A stretch of 64,000 bases of DNA from Pseudomonas marginalis (GTDB lineage Bacteria; Pseudomonadota; Gammaproteobacteria; Pseudomonadales; Pseudomonadaceae), in contig NZ_VTFG01000002.1 in assembly GCF_008692035.1 (NCBI RefSeq), positions 1,488,001 to 1,552,000 of the forward strand, written 5' to 3'. Position 1 is the first letter of the stretch; each line of letters begins with the position of its first letter. This document shows positions 26,715-35,370 of this stretch, in pieces. A program made the position numbers and the translations under genes. The notes below the pieces were generated by a model. It saw only the letters and a program-made list of their open reading frames with translations. It was not told the DNA's origin and ran no database searches.

Positions 26715-28059
26715 GGGCGGTCAGATCCTTAAGTTGTTCCAGCGTCGCCACCATCGGCGTAGGCACACGCAAGTCCTGGCGCAGGAACCCGTCGACCGCC
26801 TGACGGCTGTCCACCGCCAGATCGGTCAGGGCATCGCTGCCGGGTTGATACTCTCCCAGCTTGAGCATCAGCTCGATCTGTTGGTACGCCGACAACAACC
26901 GTCGCAATGCCGTACCCGCCTGGATGTCCTCCGGCTCCGCGACGTTGCTCAAGATCCGTGAAAGGCTTGCCAACACATCCACCGCCGGGTAGTGCCCACG
27001 CTCGGCAAGCTTGCGGGACAGCACGATATGCCCATCGAGCAGCGAGCGAACTTCGTCGGCCACCGGATCGTTCATGGAGTCCTGCTCAATCAGCACCGTA
27101 TAGATCGCGGTGATCACACCGTCACGCGTCAACCCGGCACGCTCCACCAGTCGTGGCAGCAGGCTGTATACCGAAGGAGGCAAACCTCCGCGCCCCAGGG
27201 GTTCGCCGGCAGCCAGGCCGATCTCACGCTGGGCCCGGGCGAAACGGGTCAAGGAGTCAATCAGCAGCAATACCCGCTGCCCCTTGCGCCGAAAACCTTC
27301 GGCCAATGCCGTGGCCGTGAACGCGGCGCGGGCGCGCTCCATGCTGGAGCGATCGGAGGTGGCGCACACCAGTACCGCCTTGGCGCGCAGCTGGTCATCG
27401 AGCTCATGGTCGAGAAATTCACGCAGCTCCCGCCCCCGCTCGCCGATCAGGCCGAACACGATGACATCGCACTCGACGTTACGCGCGATCTCGGCCAGCA
27501 GGGTGGTCTTGCCACAACCGGCCCCGGCGAACAGGCCTACACGCTGCCCCTCGCCAATCGTCATCAGGCCATCGATCGAACGCACGCCGGTGGCCAGTGC
27601 ACGGTTAATCCTCGGCCGTTCAGTGGGCAACGGCGCTTCACACAACACCGCACTGGTATCCGGTAAGTCAGCCTCGACAAACGCACTCACGCCCTGCCCC
27701 GTAATCGGCCGCCCAAAACCATCCAGCACCTGGCCCAACAGGGCCTCGCTGACCTGGACTCGATGCGATACCCCAAGGCGCTCCACTCCAGCACCTACCC
27801 GCACGCCTTCCAAATTACCCAAGGCGCTGAGCACCGCGTCCTGCTGATCGAAGCCGATGATCTCGGCGAGCATGTAGTCGCCCGGACTTTTTTCCACCTG
27901 GCACAAATCGCCGATACGCGCCTGGGGTAGCCGGCACTGCAGCAGCATGCCGTTGACGCGCTGGATTCGGCCACGCATCGTCACCGGTGCAAAGGTGCTC
28001 AGTGACTGGGCCTGACGCTGTTGCCAGGCGTCCAGACGAGCTTGCAGTTCCGCACTCAC
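26701..28059 (-). CDS. hrcN: T3SS ATPase HrcN (SctN)
   Basis: The hexameric ATPase that unfolds substrates and releases chaperones. The 452-residue protein has the Walker A loop FAGAGCGKTTLLAEI, VIVFGLIGERGRELREF, and Walker B in VLLLIDSLTRFARAQREIGL. The N-terminal beta barrel domain is present. It overlaps hrpQ by 4 bp. Flagellar FliI is the main alternative, but the neighbours settle the call. Confidence 0.97.
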   Translation of the reverse strand: MSAELQARLDAWQQRQAQSLSTFAPVTMRGRIQRVNGMLLQCRLPQARIGDLCQVEKSPGDYMLAEIIGFDQQDAVLSALGNLEGVRVGAGVERLGVSHRVQVSEALLGQVLDGFGRPITGQGVSAFVEADLPDTSAVLCEAPLPTERPRINRALATGVRSIDGLMTIGEGQRVGLFAGAGCGKTTLLAEIARNVECDVIVFGLIGERGRELREFLDHELDDQLRAKAVLVCATSDRSSMERARAAFTATALAEGFRRKGQRVLLLIDSLTRFARAQREIGLAAGEPLGRGGLPPSVYSLLPRLVERAGLTRDGVITAIYTVLIEQDSMNDPVADEVRSLLDGHIVLSRKLAERGHYPAVDVLASLSRILSNVAEPEDIQAGTALRRLLSAYQQIELMLKLGEYQPGSDALTDLAVDSRQAVDGFLRQDLRVPTPMVATLEQLKDLTAHVPF

Positions 28060-28958
28060 CAGCGCACCTCGTAACGCTGCGCACCATCAAAAACCACTTT
28101 GCCGTTGTCGATCAGCACCAGCCGCAGCCCTTCCACTTCGTCGCCCACAAACAGTCGGCTGCCTTCTTCCAGGACCACGTGACCATTCGGCCCGCCGACG
28201 ATTTGCACAATCCTGAATGGCAGTGTGCCGTCGCGCACACGCACACGGCTGATCACCGGCACCGAGCTGTCGAATTGCTCGCCAAAACGGCTGAGCATGC
28301 GTGCTACCAGCTCCACCTCGTCCTGTGAGACCTCTCCATTGAGCGCCACCTGGTCATTGATCACTTGCAAGGTAACCCGCTGACTCAACTCACGCTCGCT
28401 GAGCATCTTCAACAACTGCTGGCGTACTTCAAAAGACGAAGCCAATTCCTGTTTCTGCACCGCGGGCGGCATCAGCGAAGCCTGCGCCTCACGCTCCCCA
28501 GTGGAAACCATGCCCACTGCCACAATGATTACCGTCACCACCAGCACCAGGCTGATCAGGCGCTTCTGCTGGGAGGGCGAGATTGACGATAACGTCATCA
28601 CCTGCGCAGGCACATCGGCCGCTAGCGGCGCTACCGGAGCAGGGGCTGCGGGTTGAGGCCAGGGTTGCTCGGCCAAGGTCACGCACAGCCGCACCCCTCC
28701 CACTGTAAACGGCACATTCAGTTCCAGTTTGGCGATCTGCGCCAGTACCTGGCCTTCGGGGTCTCGCAACAGTCCGGCTTCGGCCTGCACCAACCAGTTG
28801 GCGTCGATAAACCGCAGGCACGCATGCTGCTCGACGACTCCCGGATCGTTCAGCATCAGGTCAGCGTCCGCGTGCGCACCAATACTCCATCGCTCCCCAA
28901 ATAACGGCAACGCAGCGCCCTGGCGCAGCCCATCAAGCACCCTTAACTCAAACATCAT
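28056..28958 (-). CDS. hrpQ: T3SS inner membrane ring protein HrpQ (SctD)
   Basis: About 300 residues: an N-terminal cytoplasmic FHA-like domain (MMFELRVLDGLRQGAALPLFG and following ~100 residues), one membrane helix around residue 155 (LISLVLVVTVIIVAVGMVS), then periplasmic ring-building domains. The start is set by a GGAGG sequence 5 bp before the first of two adjacent ATG codons (28958 and 28955); in-frame ATGs further upstream lack such a site. It follows hrcV after about 30 bp, the only clear gap in this operon. Confidence 0.9.
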   Translation of the reverse strand: MMFELRVLDGLRQGAALPLFGERWSIGAHADADLMLNDPGVVEQHACLRFIDANWLVQAEAGLLRDPEGQVLAQIAKLELNVPFTVGGVRLCVTLAEQPWPQPAAPAPVAPLAADVPAQVMTLSSISPSQQKRLISLVLVVTVIIVAVGMVSTGEREAQASLMPPAVQKQELASSFEVRQQLLKMLSERELSQRVTLQVINDQVALNGEVSQDEVELVARMLSRFGEQFDSSVPVISRVRVRDGTLPFRIVQIVGGPNGHVVLEEGSRLFVGDEVEGLRLVLIDNGKVVFDGAQRYEVRW

Positions 28959-28989
28959 CGCAACCTCCACGCTGGCCATGGCCGAATAC

Positions 28990-31083
28990 TCATGCCACCG
29001 CACCACGCATCAGCTCGTCCTGGCCCAGGTCAATTCGCCCCAGCACCTTGACCTTGGAGGAGCTCCCCAACTCGGCAAACGACAGCACCGGGACATGGTT
29101 GAACTCTTCCAGCAGCAAGGTACGCAAGGGGCTTCGCAGGTCCTGCGCCACCAACAGCACACTTTTACTCTTGGCCCTTAAGGTAAAGGCCTGGTTGAGC
29201 AGGCTGATCAACGCAGCGCTGTGCTCATCGTCAAGCGCGAAAAACACCCCGGTCTGGGTCTGTCGCAATGCCTCGCGCAGGATGTTTTCCGTATGCGGTG
29301 AAAGCAGCCAGGCATGCAGGCCGTCGGCCTCGCTGTACTGGTGGAAAATCTGCGCCTTGAGCGCAATACGCGCGTAGTCGGCCAATGCTTCCGGTTCACG
29401 CTCATGCTGGCCATACTCGATCAACGATTCGACAATCAGCCGTACGGCCCGCAGCGGCACACCTTCGCTGGCCAGGCGTTGCAACACCGACGAAAAGCGC
29501 GACAGCGGCATGATTCGCTGCAGTTCCTGCACCAGCTCCGGCTGGTTGTGCTCCAGCCAGCTGAGGATCGACTTGCTCTCCTGGATCCCCAGGAACTGCG
29601 GGCCGCTGAGCATCATGGCCTGCTTCATGCGTTCGATGATCAGACTGGTCGCGGTGAAGCGCTCCAGTTGCGGATCGTCGAGCAGTGGATCATCCGGTGC
29701 CAGCCAGACCCAGTCCTGTTCATCACGCTCGGCCAGCCCGGGTATTCCATGCTCGGGCTCGACCGTCAAGGCGTTACGCTCAACGGCCAGATAGTTGACA
29801 ACCGAGGCCTTGACCATCGGCACTTCATGCACACAGAAACGCATTTCATCGGCGGCCAGCGAGTCATCGAGCTCGACCTCGAATGGCGGCAGGGTCAGGC
29901 CGATATTGGCAACCAGTGCATTTCGGGACTGGCGAATCCCATGAATAAGCTCCGTCACCTCAGGCGTCCCACGCAAAACCGGGGGAAACTGCAACAGGTA
30001 GGGGCGCGACGGATCGAACCCGCGCAAGTCCTCTTTTCCGTTCTCTTCGGGACGCACGGCTTCGGAGGCTTCGGCCGCGGGCGCTGCCTCTCGCTGACGC
30101 TGGCGCATCAGGTAATACCCCAATGTGCCGGTTATCAGCGAAATAAGGATAAATACCCCGGTCGGCATACCGGGCACTATCGCAAAGGCGAGCATGCCCA
30201 CCGAAGCGATTATCCAGCTCTTGGGCTCGCTGGTCATTTGCCGGGCAATTTCGGCCCCCATGTTACTGATGCCCTTGCGCCCCTCCGGCGCCACCCGGGT
30301 GATGATCATGCCGGCGGTCAGGGAGATCAGCAGCGCCGGAATCTGTGCAATCAGGCCATCGCCGATAGTCAGCACCGAATACAACGCCATTGAATCAGCG
30401 GCGCTCAAGCCGTGCTGGAACATGCCCGTAGAGAAGCCACCCAGCAGGTTGACCACGACGATGATCAACCCCGCGATAGCGTCGCCCTTGACGAACTTCA
30501 TGGCCCCATCCATCGCACCGAACAACTGGCTCTCACGGGACAACTGCTCGCGCTTGTCCCGCGCTTGCGTGCCGTCGATCAGGCCGGCACGCAAGTCACT
30601 GTCGATGGACATCTGCTTGCCCGGCATGGCGTCCAGGCTGAACCGCGCCGCGACCTCGGCCACCCGTTCCGAGCCCTTGGTGATCACCAGGAAGTTAACC
30701 AGGGTCAGGATCAGGAAAATCACCATTCCCACCGCCAGGTTGCCCCCCACCACGAAATTACCGAAGGCCTCGACGATATCGCCGGCGTCTTGCTCCAGCA
30801 GGATCAGACGCGTGGTTGCAATCGACAGGGCCAGTCGAAACATGGTGGTCAACAGCAGGATCGAGGGGAACGAAGAAAACGCCAGGGGGCCCGGCAGGTA
30901 AAGCGCAAGCACGATCAACAGGCACGAAATGCAAATATTGAGGGCGATCAGAATATCCACCAACCAGGTGGGTAACGGCACGATAAAGATGAATACGATG
31001 GCCATGACCACCACAGCGCCCAGCACCTCGGCGCGTTGTGCCACTTTGAGCAACCCACGGTTGATGGCCGACAGAGCGGTCAC
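28990..31083 (-). CDS. hrcV: T3SS export gate protein HrcV (SctV)
   Basis: A FlhA-type inner membrane protein of 697 residues. The N-terminal half has about seven membrane helices with conserved VNFLVITKGSERVAEVAARF and LDAMPGKQMSIDSDLRAGLI; the C-terminal cytoplasmic domain forms the nonameric ring that receives substrates and the gatekeeper HrpJ. It overlaps hrpJ by 4 bp. Confidence 0.97.
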   Translation of the reverse strand: MTALSAINRGLLKVAQRAEVLGAVVVMAIVFIFIVPLPTWLVDILIALNICISCLLIVLALYLPGPLAFSSFPSILLLTTMFRLALSIATTRLILLEQDAGDIVEAFGNFVVGGNLAVGMVIFLILTLVNFLVITKGSERVAEVAARFSLDAMPGKQMSIDSDLRAGLIDGTQARDKREQLSRESQLFGAMDGAMKFVKGDAIAGLIIVVVNLLGGFSTGMFQHGLSAADSMALYSVLTIGDGLIAQIPALLISLTAGMIITRVAPEGRKGISNMGAEIARQMTSEPKSWIIASVGMLAFAIVPGMPTGVFILISLITGTLGYYLMRQRQREAAPAAEASEAVRPEENGKEDLRGFDPSRPYLLQFPPVLRGTPEVTELIHGIRQSRNALVANIGLTLPPFEVELDDSLAADEMRFCVHEVPMVKASVVNYLAVERNALTVEPEHGIPGLAERDEQDWVWLAPDDPLLDDPQLERFTATSLIIERMKQAMMLSGPQFLGIQESKSILSWLEHNQPELVQELQRIMPLSRFSSVLQRLASEGVPLRAVRLIVESLIEYGQHEREPEALADYARIALKAQIFHQYSEADGLHAWLLSPHTENILREALRQTQTGVFFALDDEHSAALISLLNQAFTLRAKSKSVLLVAQDLRSPLRTLLLEEFNHVPVLSFAELGSSSKVKVLGRIDLGQDELMRGAVA

Positions 31084-32168
31084 GTCATCAGCCTCGGTTC
31101 ACCGGCATACCGTGTGGGTCCACGCAAGGCGCGGTCCAGTTCATCGATCACCGTCAGCAGGATCTGCAGGGTTTCCAGGCGTATTCGCTTTTCGGACCAC
31201 AATGCCAGGGGAAATTGCTGAAAAAGAGGGTAAAGGGCATTGAGGGACATCAGTTGACGGTCAAGCGGACCGCCTCCCAGTTCGTCCCCCAACCGCAGCA
31301 ATTCATCGACAGCGATACCGGCGCCGGCATACCCCAGCAGGCGTTGCAACAAGCTCACGGCGTTATGCTCGATACTCAAGCGCTGGATCAGCTTGTGACA
31401 ACCGCCCAATACGCTGCTCAGTTGCCCGCAGTCCCGCAGGCCCATCAGCAAAGTGCGCAACAGGGGTGTGGGCATTGACGACACCGCGGCCGCGATGTCA
31501 TCCGCCAAAGCCTTACGCATCACCTTGAGCCCGACGTGGAACTGCTCACCACCATATACACCCAGCAAAGCCTGCATCATCGTCGACAGGGACTGGCGCG
31601 TGACCACACTGGCATAGTAGAGCACACGCAGTGCCTGGCGCTCCTGCGGGTCGACCCCGGCCGACTGCAATGCCAAGGCAATGTTCAGGCCGGCCTGGAT
31701 CTCCCCTTTGAAACGAGCCTCAAGCTTGGCAATTGCATCGCGCGCCAACGTAGTGTCGGACGGGCGGCCCTCGCTGTCTGCCTTGGCCACCACATGCTTG
31801 AGCACCACGAACGCGCGCGCCGGGTCCCCGTCCGCAAGCTTCAGCAATTTTTCGACAGTCGGTCTGTCCTGCAATTGCTGCCTGAAGAGCAGTGAGAGGA
31901 AAGCCAGGGTTTTCTTGGCCGGATGGCCCAACTGATCATAAAGTTGCGCAAGCTGCTCGGCCGGGAGCACGCGTACCACCATCTTTCGTTCGTTCAGCGC
32001 CCGGCTGTTGAGCTCCACCTCCTGACCAAACAGATGTGCAAGCTCATCGATGCCCTTCGCGGATGTGTGCACTTGCGCTGAGGCATGGCTGACAACCGCT
32101 TCACCCTCAGAGGGGTGGGTGCGCACATCGTTACGAGGGTCAGTTGTTTTACGGGATACTTGTTCCAT
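31080..32168 (-). CDS. hrpJ: T3SS gatekeeper HrpJ (SctW)
   Basis: Controls the order of secretion of early and late substrates. The ATG at 32168 (MEQVSRKTTDPRNDVRT) gives 362 residues with a polar N-terminus that can act as a secretion signal, followed by the helical SctW/YopN-TyeA fold. Longer starts would run past the transcription start expected from the hrp box. First gene of the eleven-gene leftward operon ending at hrcU. Confidence 0.88.
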   Translation of the reverse strand: MEQVSRKTTDPRNDVRTHPSEGEAVVSHASAQVHTSAKGIDELAHLFGQEVELNSRALNERKMVVRVLPAEQLAQLYDQLGHPAKKTLAFLSLLFRQQLQDRPTVEKLLKLADGDPARAFVVLKHVVAKADSEGRPSDTTLARDAIAKLEARFKGEIQAGLNIALALQSAGVDPQERQALRVLYYASVVTRQSLSTMMQALLGVYGGEQFHVGLKVMRKALADDIAAAVSSMPTPLLRTLLMGLRDCGQLSSVLGGCHKLIQRLSIEHNAVSLLQRLLGYAGAGIAVDELLRLGDELGGGPLDRQLMSLNALYPLFQQFPLALWSEKRIRLETLQILLTVIDELDRALRGPTRYAGEPRLMT

Positions 32169-32198
32169 GGACACGCCAGTACAGGAAGAGTGTTTCCC

Positions 32199-32227
32199 TG
32201 TGTGGCAACGTCTCCCCATGCAGTTCC
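32199..32227 (-). promoter_or_regulatory. hrp box (HrpL-dependent promoter) before hrpJ
   Basis: On the minus strand: GGAACT (32227-32222), a 16-bp spacer, then CCACACA (32205-32199), matching GGAAC(C/T)-N16-CCACNNA. The 3' edge lies 30 bp before the hrpJ ATG, so a short leader is expected. Confidence 0.9.
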
Positions 32228-32362
32228 ATCAAAATCCGTGCTCACTAGGAATTTGAAAAAACTTGCAAAAGCCTTAGGCGCCCCATGCAAATCACTGCAT
32301 AAAAACCCACCAAATAAAAATATTTATATATGTAAATCATATAGTTATGTATTTTTTTCGAT

Positions 32363-32378
32363 TGGCACAGGGAGTGCT
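32363..32378 (+). promoter_or_regulatory. Sigma-54 promoter of hrpL
   Basis: TGGCAC-N6-TGCT with the invariant GG and GC elements 10 bp apart, the -24/-12 pattern of RpoN promoters. It stands about 53 bp before the hrpL ATG and is the expected target of the HrpR/S-type activator encoded at the other end of the locus. Confidence 0.88.
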
Positions 32379-32430
32379 AAGGGGACCTGTCGACACCCGC
32401 TCGACTGCGTCTACCCTAAGGAAAAAAAAC

Positions 32431-32982
32431 ATGAATCTCCCCATTGAAGCTTTAGCTCACCTCGTTGGCAGCTCGCCTCAATTCATGCATCACCTGACAG
32501 ACGACCAGCAGAAAAAACTCAGGCGCTTCATTCACAAGCGCGTACTCAACCCGGAAGATGCGGATGATCTTCTGCAACTGACGTACCTGGAGGCCTGGCG
32601 CAACCGCGAGCGCTTCTGCGGTAACGCCTCGCTCAGCACCTGGATGTGCGGCATCGCGCAAAACCTGATTCGCAACCACTTCAGGCGCATGTATGCCAAA
32701 CCCGTGCATTGCGAATTTGATGAATCGCTGTGGCATGGGCAGGAAGAAAACAACAACCTGGATTGGGAGTTTGAGATCAACCGCCGCCTGGAGAACACCC
32801 TGAGCGCCATTGACCACCTGCCGACGGAAATGCGCAGGACGATGTACGCCTCGCTGGAAACCGACGGCAGCTACCAGGACACCGCCGATGTATTGGACAT
32901 CCCTATCGGCACCGTTCGCTCACGCTTGTCGCGAGCACGCGAACAGCTCAAGCGCACCACCCAGAACCCGTTCCAATCGTAA
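32431..32982 (+). CDS. hrpL: ECF sigma factor HrpL
   Basis: Directs RNA polymerase to hrp boxes. The 183-residue length is standard. Region 2 contains DADDLLQLTYLEAWRNRERF and STWMCGIAQNLIRNHFRRM; region 4 contains SYQDTADVLDIPIGTVRSRL. ATG at 32431 with an AAGGA ribosome site; an earlier in-frame ATG lies upstream of the promoter. Divergent from hrpJ and transcribed toward tRNA-Met. Confidence 0.95.
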   Translation: MNLPIEALAHLVGSSPQFMHHLTDDQQKKLRRFIHKRVLNPEDADDLLQLTYLEAWRNRERFCGNASLSTWMCGIAQNLIRNHFRRMYAKPVHCEFDESLWHGQEENNNLDWEFEINRRLENTLSAIDHLPTEMRRTMYASLETDGSYQDTADVLDIPIGTVRSRLSRAREQLKRTTQNPFQS

Positions 32983-33303
32983 AACCGGCTGACTGGCCAA
33001 GCGTTGGGCGAAAGGGATATCTGCCCAACCGAATCAGACCTTTTTCGTACATGCCAGGAAGATCACCAATCACCCTGACAGCGTCGCACCGATCCCGCCA
33101 AAACCGAACATCAGCCCCAAGCCCCTTGAGCGATCAGTCCCGTTGCAAGCAGGATCAACGAGCTGCTTTGCCCAGCAGCCGAGGGATTGCCTGGCGCCAG
33201 GGGGGTCCCTTCATAGAAGCAGCGAATCATCAACCACTCGTCGCCCAACTCGCTCATTTCCGATAAATAATTGAAAGCGTAGATAAAAACTCAAAATAAA
33301 TGC
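32983..33303. other. Intergenic stretch after hrpL
   Basis: No supportable gene. An inverted repeat GTTGGGC/GCCCAAC (33003-33009 with 33023-33029) followed about 11 bases later by a T5 run could be a weak hrpL terminator. The rest shows nothing I can name. Confidence 0.5.
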
Positions 33304-33332
33304 TTGACGCATTCCCGTTCTACGCGAATAAT
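33304..33332 (+). promoter_or_regulatory. Sigma-70 promoter of tRNA-Met
   Basis: TTGACG (33304-33309), a 17-bp spacer and AATAAT (33327-33332), about 12 bp before the tRNA 5' end. Confidence 0.75.
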
Positions 33333-33343
33333 GCGCGCCACTT

Positions 33344-33420
33344 GGCTACATAGCTCAGTTGGTTAGAGCATAGCATTCATAATGCTGGGGTCCGGGGTTC
33401 AAGTCCCTGTGTAGCCACCA
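33344..33420 (+). tRNA. tRNA-Met (elongator, anticodon CAT)
   Basis: A 77-base cloverleaf with acceptor stem GGCTACA/TGTAGCC, encoded CCA, D-arm AGCTCAGTTGGTTAGAGCA, anticodon loop TTCATAA with CAT at 33378-33380, and T-loop GGTTCAAGTCC. The GGCTACRTAGCTCAG start is that of elongator tRNA-Met rather than initiator. It separates the T3SS locus from the nitrile hydratase cluster. Confidence 0.97.
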
Positions 33421-33463
33421 AGTACCGATCCATAGATGTCTACAGCAGTCTATGAATCACCTC

Positions 33464-33491
33464 AAGAAGCCCGCCTCGTGCGGGCTTTCTT
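33464..33491 (+). terminator. Rho-independent terminator after tRNA-Met
   Basis: Stem AGCCCGC/GCGGGCT with loop CTCGT, flanked by AAGA and TTCTT, 44 bp after the tRNA. Confidence 0.85.
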
Positions 33492-33569
33492 GTATCTGGC
33501 CGTTTATCCCTGTCTATCCCTCCCCACCCCGCACCATCGCTGCCCACTGGCATGCCGGGCATCTATACC

Positions 33570-33609
33570 TGTCCTTTTTAACCAAACGGTTGTCCATTCG
33601 AGCCAAGCA
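33570..33609 (+). promoter_or_regulatory. Putative AraC-type operator A
   Basis: Two TGTCC elements 21 bp apart (33570 and 33591) around CCAAACGGT, followed by GAGCCAAGC. The same layout recurs at 33975-34016, and related sequence lies around the divergent AraC regulator gene. Two helical turns between direct repeats is the usual AraC-family arrangement. Inference from repetition only. Confidence 0.45.
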
Positions 33610-33678
33610 CACTTCATCTCCCCTAGATAATGTTCACTCCACGCCGTGTCCCTAAAAACACAAATGACGAGGTGTCTC

Positions 33679-33846
33679 ATGCATCTACGAGAACAGCAGC
33701 GACTATCCGATTCATCCTGGTTTTTACACAGATGGGACATGGCACCCGAAGAGTTTGCCACTTACCTGCTGCAACTCGGGACCTTGGTGCTGCAACGCCG
33801 ATGGAATGGGAGCAATCGTAAAACACCAACGTCCACGGCGATCTAG
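33679..33846 (+). CDS. Hypothetical 55-residue protein
   Basis: A short open frame (MHLREQQRLSDSSWFLHRWD start) with a plausible GAGGTG ribosome site 5 bp before its ATG. It has a helical, amphipathic middle (EEFATYLLQLGTLVLQRRW). It starts about 70 bp after operator-like site A. I recognise no family. It may be a real small protein or a leftover of a larger gene; the reading frame is otherwise surrounded by non-coding sequence. Confidence 0.35.
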   Translation: MHLREQQRLSDSSWFLHRWDMAPEEFATYLLQLGTLVLQRRWNGSNRKTPTSTAI

Positions 33847-33974
33847 AACAGCGAACCGTCCGGTCAAGACAGAAATAAAGGAACCCCAGTCACGGACCAT
33901 ATCTCCCCCCATGGCCGCAGGACCAGTTCCGATGTCAGCATTCTGCGTCGGCTGCAAGCACGGTTTTCCTAAGC

Positions 33975-34016
33975 CGTTGTCCGTCTAGACCAAACGATTG
34001 TCCTTGCCAGCAAAGC
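33975..34016 (+). promoter_or_regulatory. Putative AraC-type operator B, before the globin-nitrile hydratase operon
   Basis: TGTCC at 33978 and again at 33999 (21 bp apart), with ACCAAACGAT before the second, then TTGCCAGCAAAG. The right half matches site D near the araC gene (GTCTTGCACGCAAAG). It lies about 120 bp before the globin ATG, a fitting place for an activator. Confidence 0.5.
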
Positions 34017-34137
34017 GTGCGCTCGACAGCAGCTCTAATTTTGTATTCGTCCCACGTTCTCGCGCCCTTTATCAACCGTGCGGAACACGACATTGAGCGA
34101 ATCAGATCGTCCCCAGCCGAAACGGAGAAACCGCATC

Positions 34138-34626
34138 ATGACCGACCAGCAACCATCCGTGGAACAACAGCCCTCCCTCTATGCGCGTCTTGGGGGCTAC
34201 GACGTCATTTATCAGTTCGCAGGTGCAGTTTTGAGGAAGACCATGGGACATCCCGCTATCGGCCATATCTGGGCCCACATGTCCGAATCAACATTCCAGA
34301 AGGAACACATCAACTTTGTCGATTTCCTTTCTGAACATTGGGGTGGCAGCGCCAAATACCGGGGCAGGGACATGGTCACCGCGCATCGCGGAATGGGTCT
34401 TACCGAGGTGCACTGGCAAGCCGTGCTCGATTGTCTTGAGGAATGCTACAACGACTACGATCTGGCACCGGACCTGCGCAAAGAGGTCAATGACTTTCTG
34501 ATCAAGTTTAAACCCGCCGTGATTGGTAGCCCCTCCTACCGCGACGTAGTACTCGCACACCCCGAAATGGACCCCGCCAAAGGAATGAAAAGCGTTGGGG
34601 TAATTTGGCCGAAACGAGGAAAGTAA
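34138..34626 (+). CDS. Truncated haemoglobin (group 1-like) with C-terminal extension
   Basis: A 162-residue 2-over-2 globin: SLYARLGGYDVIYQFAGAV at the start of helix A/B, HWGGSAKYRGRDM in the E-F region, and the proximal haem ligand His83 in MVTAHRGMGLT. About 35 residues after the globin core (from about 128 on) form an extra tail (GSPSYRDVVLAHPEMDPAKG). The ATG at 34138 removes a leader that is probably untranslated. It opens a run globin-nthA-nthB-P14K-permease; the 91-bp gap to nthA fits a shared transcript. Truncated globins commonly handle NO or O2, but what it does beside nitrile hydratase is unknown. Confidence 0.88.
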   Translation: MTDQQPSVEQQPSLYARLGGYDVIYQFAGAVLRKTMGHPAIGHIWAHMSESTFQKEHINFVDFLSEHWGGSAKYRGRDMVTAHRGMGLTEVHWQAVLDCLEECYNDYDLAPDLRKEVNDFLIKFKPAVIGSPSYRDVVLAHPEMDPAKGMKSVGVIWPKRGK

Positions 34627-34717
34627 CCTGTGAAAAAGCTGGCGCCGGATACGGGTATTGCTGCACTCGTCGAGTAATGCAGGGAGCGATTTCACCAACT
34701 TCAGAGGGGGCAAAGAC

Positions 34718-35350
34718 ATGAGCCATACGCACGAACATCATCACGATCACGACCACACTGAGCCACCGGAGGCCATAGCGCTACGCGTCAAAGCGCTCGA
34801 GTCCCTGCTGACGGAAAAGGGCCTGGTCGATCCCGTCGCCATGGATGCTTTGGTGGACACCTACCAACACAAGGTCGGCCCGAGAAACGGCGCCCAGGTC
34901 ATAGCGAAAGCCTGGTTCGACCCTCTGTACAAACACAGGCTGCTGGAAGATGGCACTGCAGCCATCGCCGAGCTGGGCTTTTCTGGTGTTCAGGGTGAAG
35001 ACATGGTGGTCGTGGAGAACAGCCAGACCGTGCACAACGTGACGGTATGCACACTTTGCTCCTGCTACCCGTGGCCGACCCTGGGCCTGCCACCGGTCTG
35101 GTACAAATCCGCACCTTATCGCTCGAGGATAGTCATTGACCCGCGCGGCGTGCTGGCGGAGTTCGGTCTGACGATTCCTGATGACAAGGAAGTTCGCGTC
35201 TGGGACAGCAGCGCTGAGCTGCGCTATCTGGTATTGCCGGAACGTCCGGCGGGTACTGATGGCTGGAACGAGGAACAACTGGTCGAACTCGTGACTCGCG
35301 ACGCCATGATCGGTACCGGACTGCCTAAGAATCCGGATCAAGTAGCCTGA
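34718..35350 (+). CDS. nthA: Nitrile hydratase alpha subunit, cobalt type
   Basis: Hydrates nitriles to amides. The 210-residue subunit carries the metal-binding claw C111-T-L-C-S-C116; Thr after the first Cys marks the non-corrin cobalt type (iron enzymes have Ser). The two later cysteines are normally oxidised to sulfinic and sulfenic acids. The N-terminus is His-rich (MSHTHEHHHDHDH, seven His in 13 residues), possibly for metal capture. The rest, including AFWDPLYK-like WFDPLYKHRLL and WYKSAPYRSR, is very close to the P. putida cobalt enzymes as I recall them. Start at 34718 has an AGAGGGGG ribosome site. Confidence 0.97.
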   Translation: MSHTHEHHHDHDHTEPPEAIALRVKALESLLTEKGLVDPVAMDALVDTYQHKVGPRNGAQVIAKAWFDPLYKHRLLEDGTAAIAELGFSGVQGEDMVVVENSQTVHNVTVCTLCSCYPWPTLGLPPVWYKSAPYRSRIVIDPRGVLAEFGLTIPDDKEVRVWDSSAELRYLVLPERPAGTDGWNEEQLVELVTRDAMIGTGLPKNPDQVA

Positions 35351-35370
35351 ACCTGAAAAGGAGAAAACCC

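Noticed and set aside
29314..30393. A 359-codon open frame opposite hrcV
   Set aside because: Shadow of a recognised T3SS gene.
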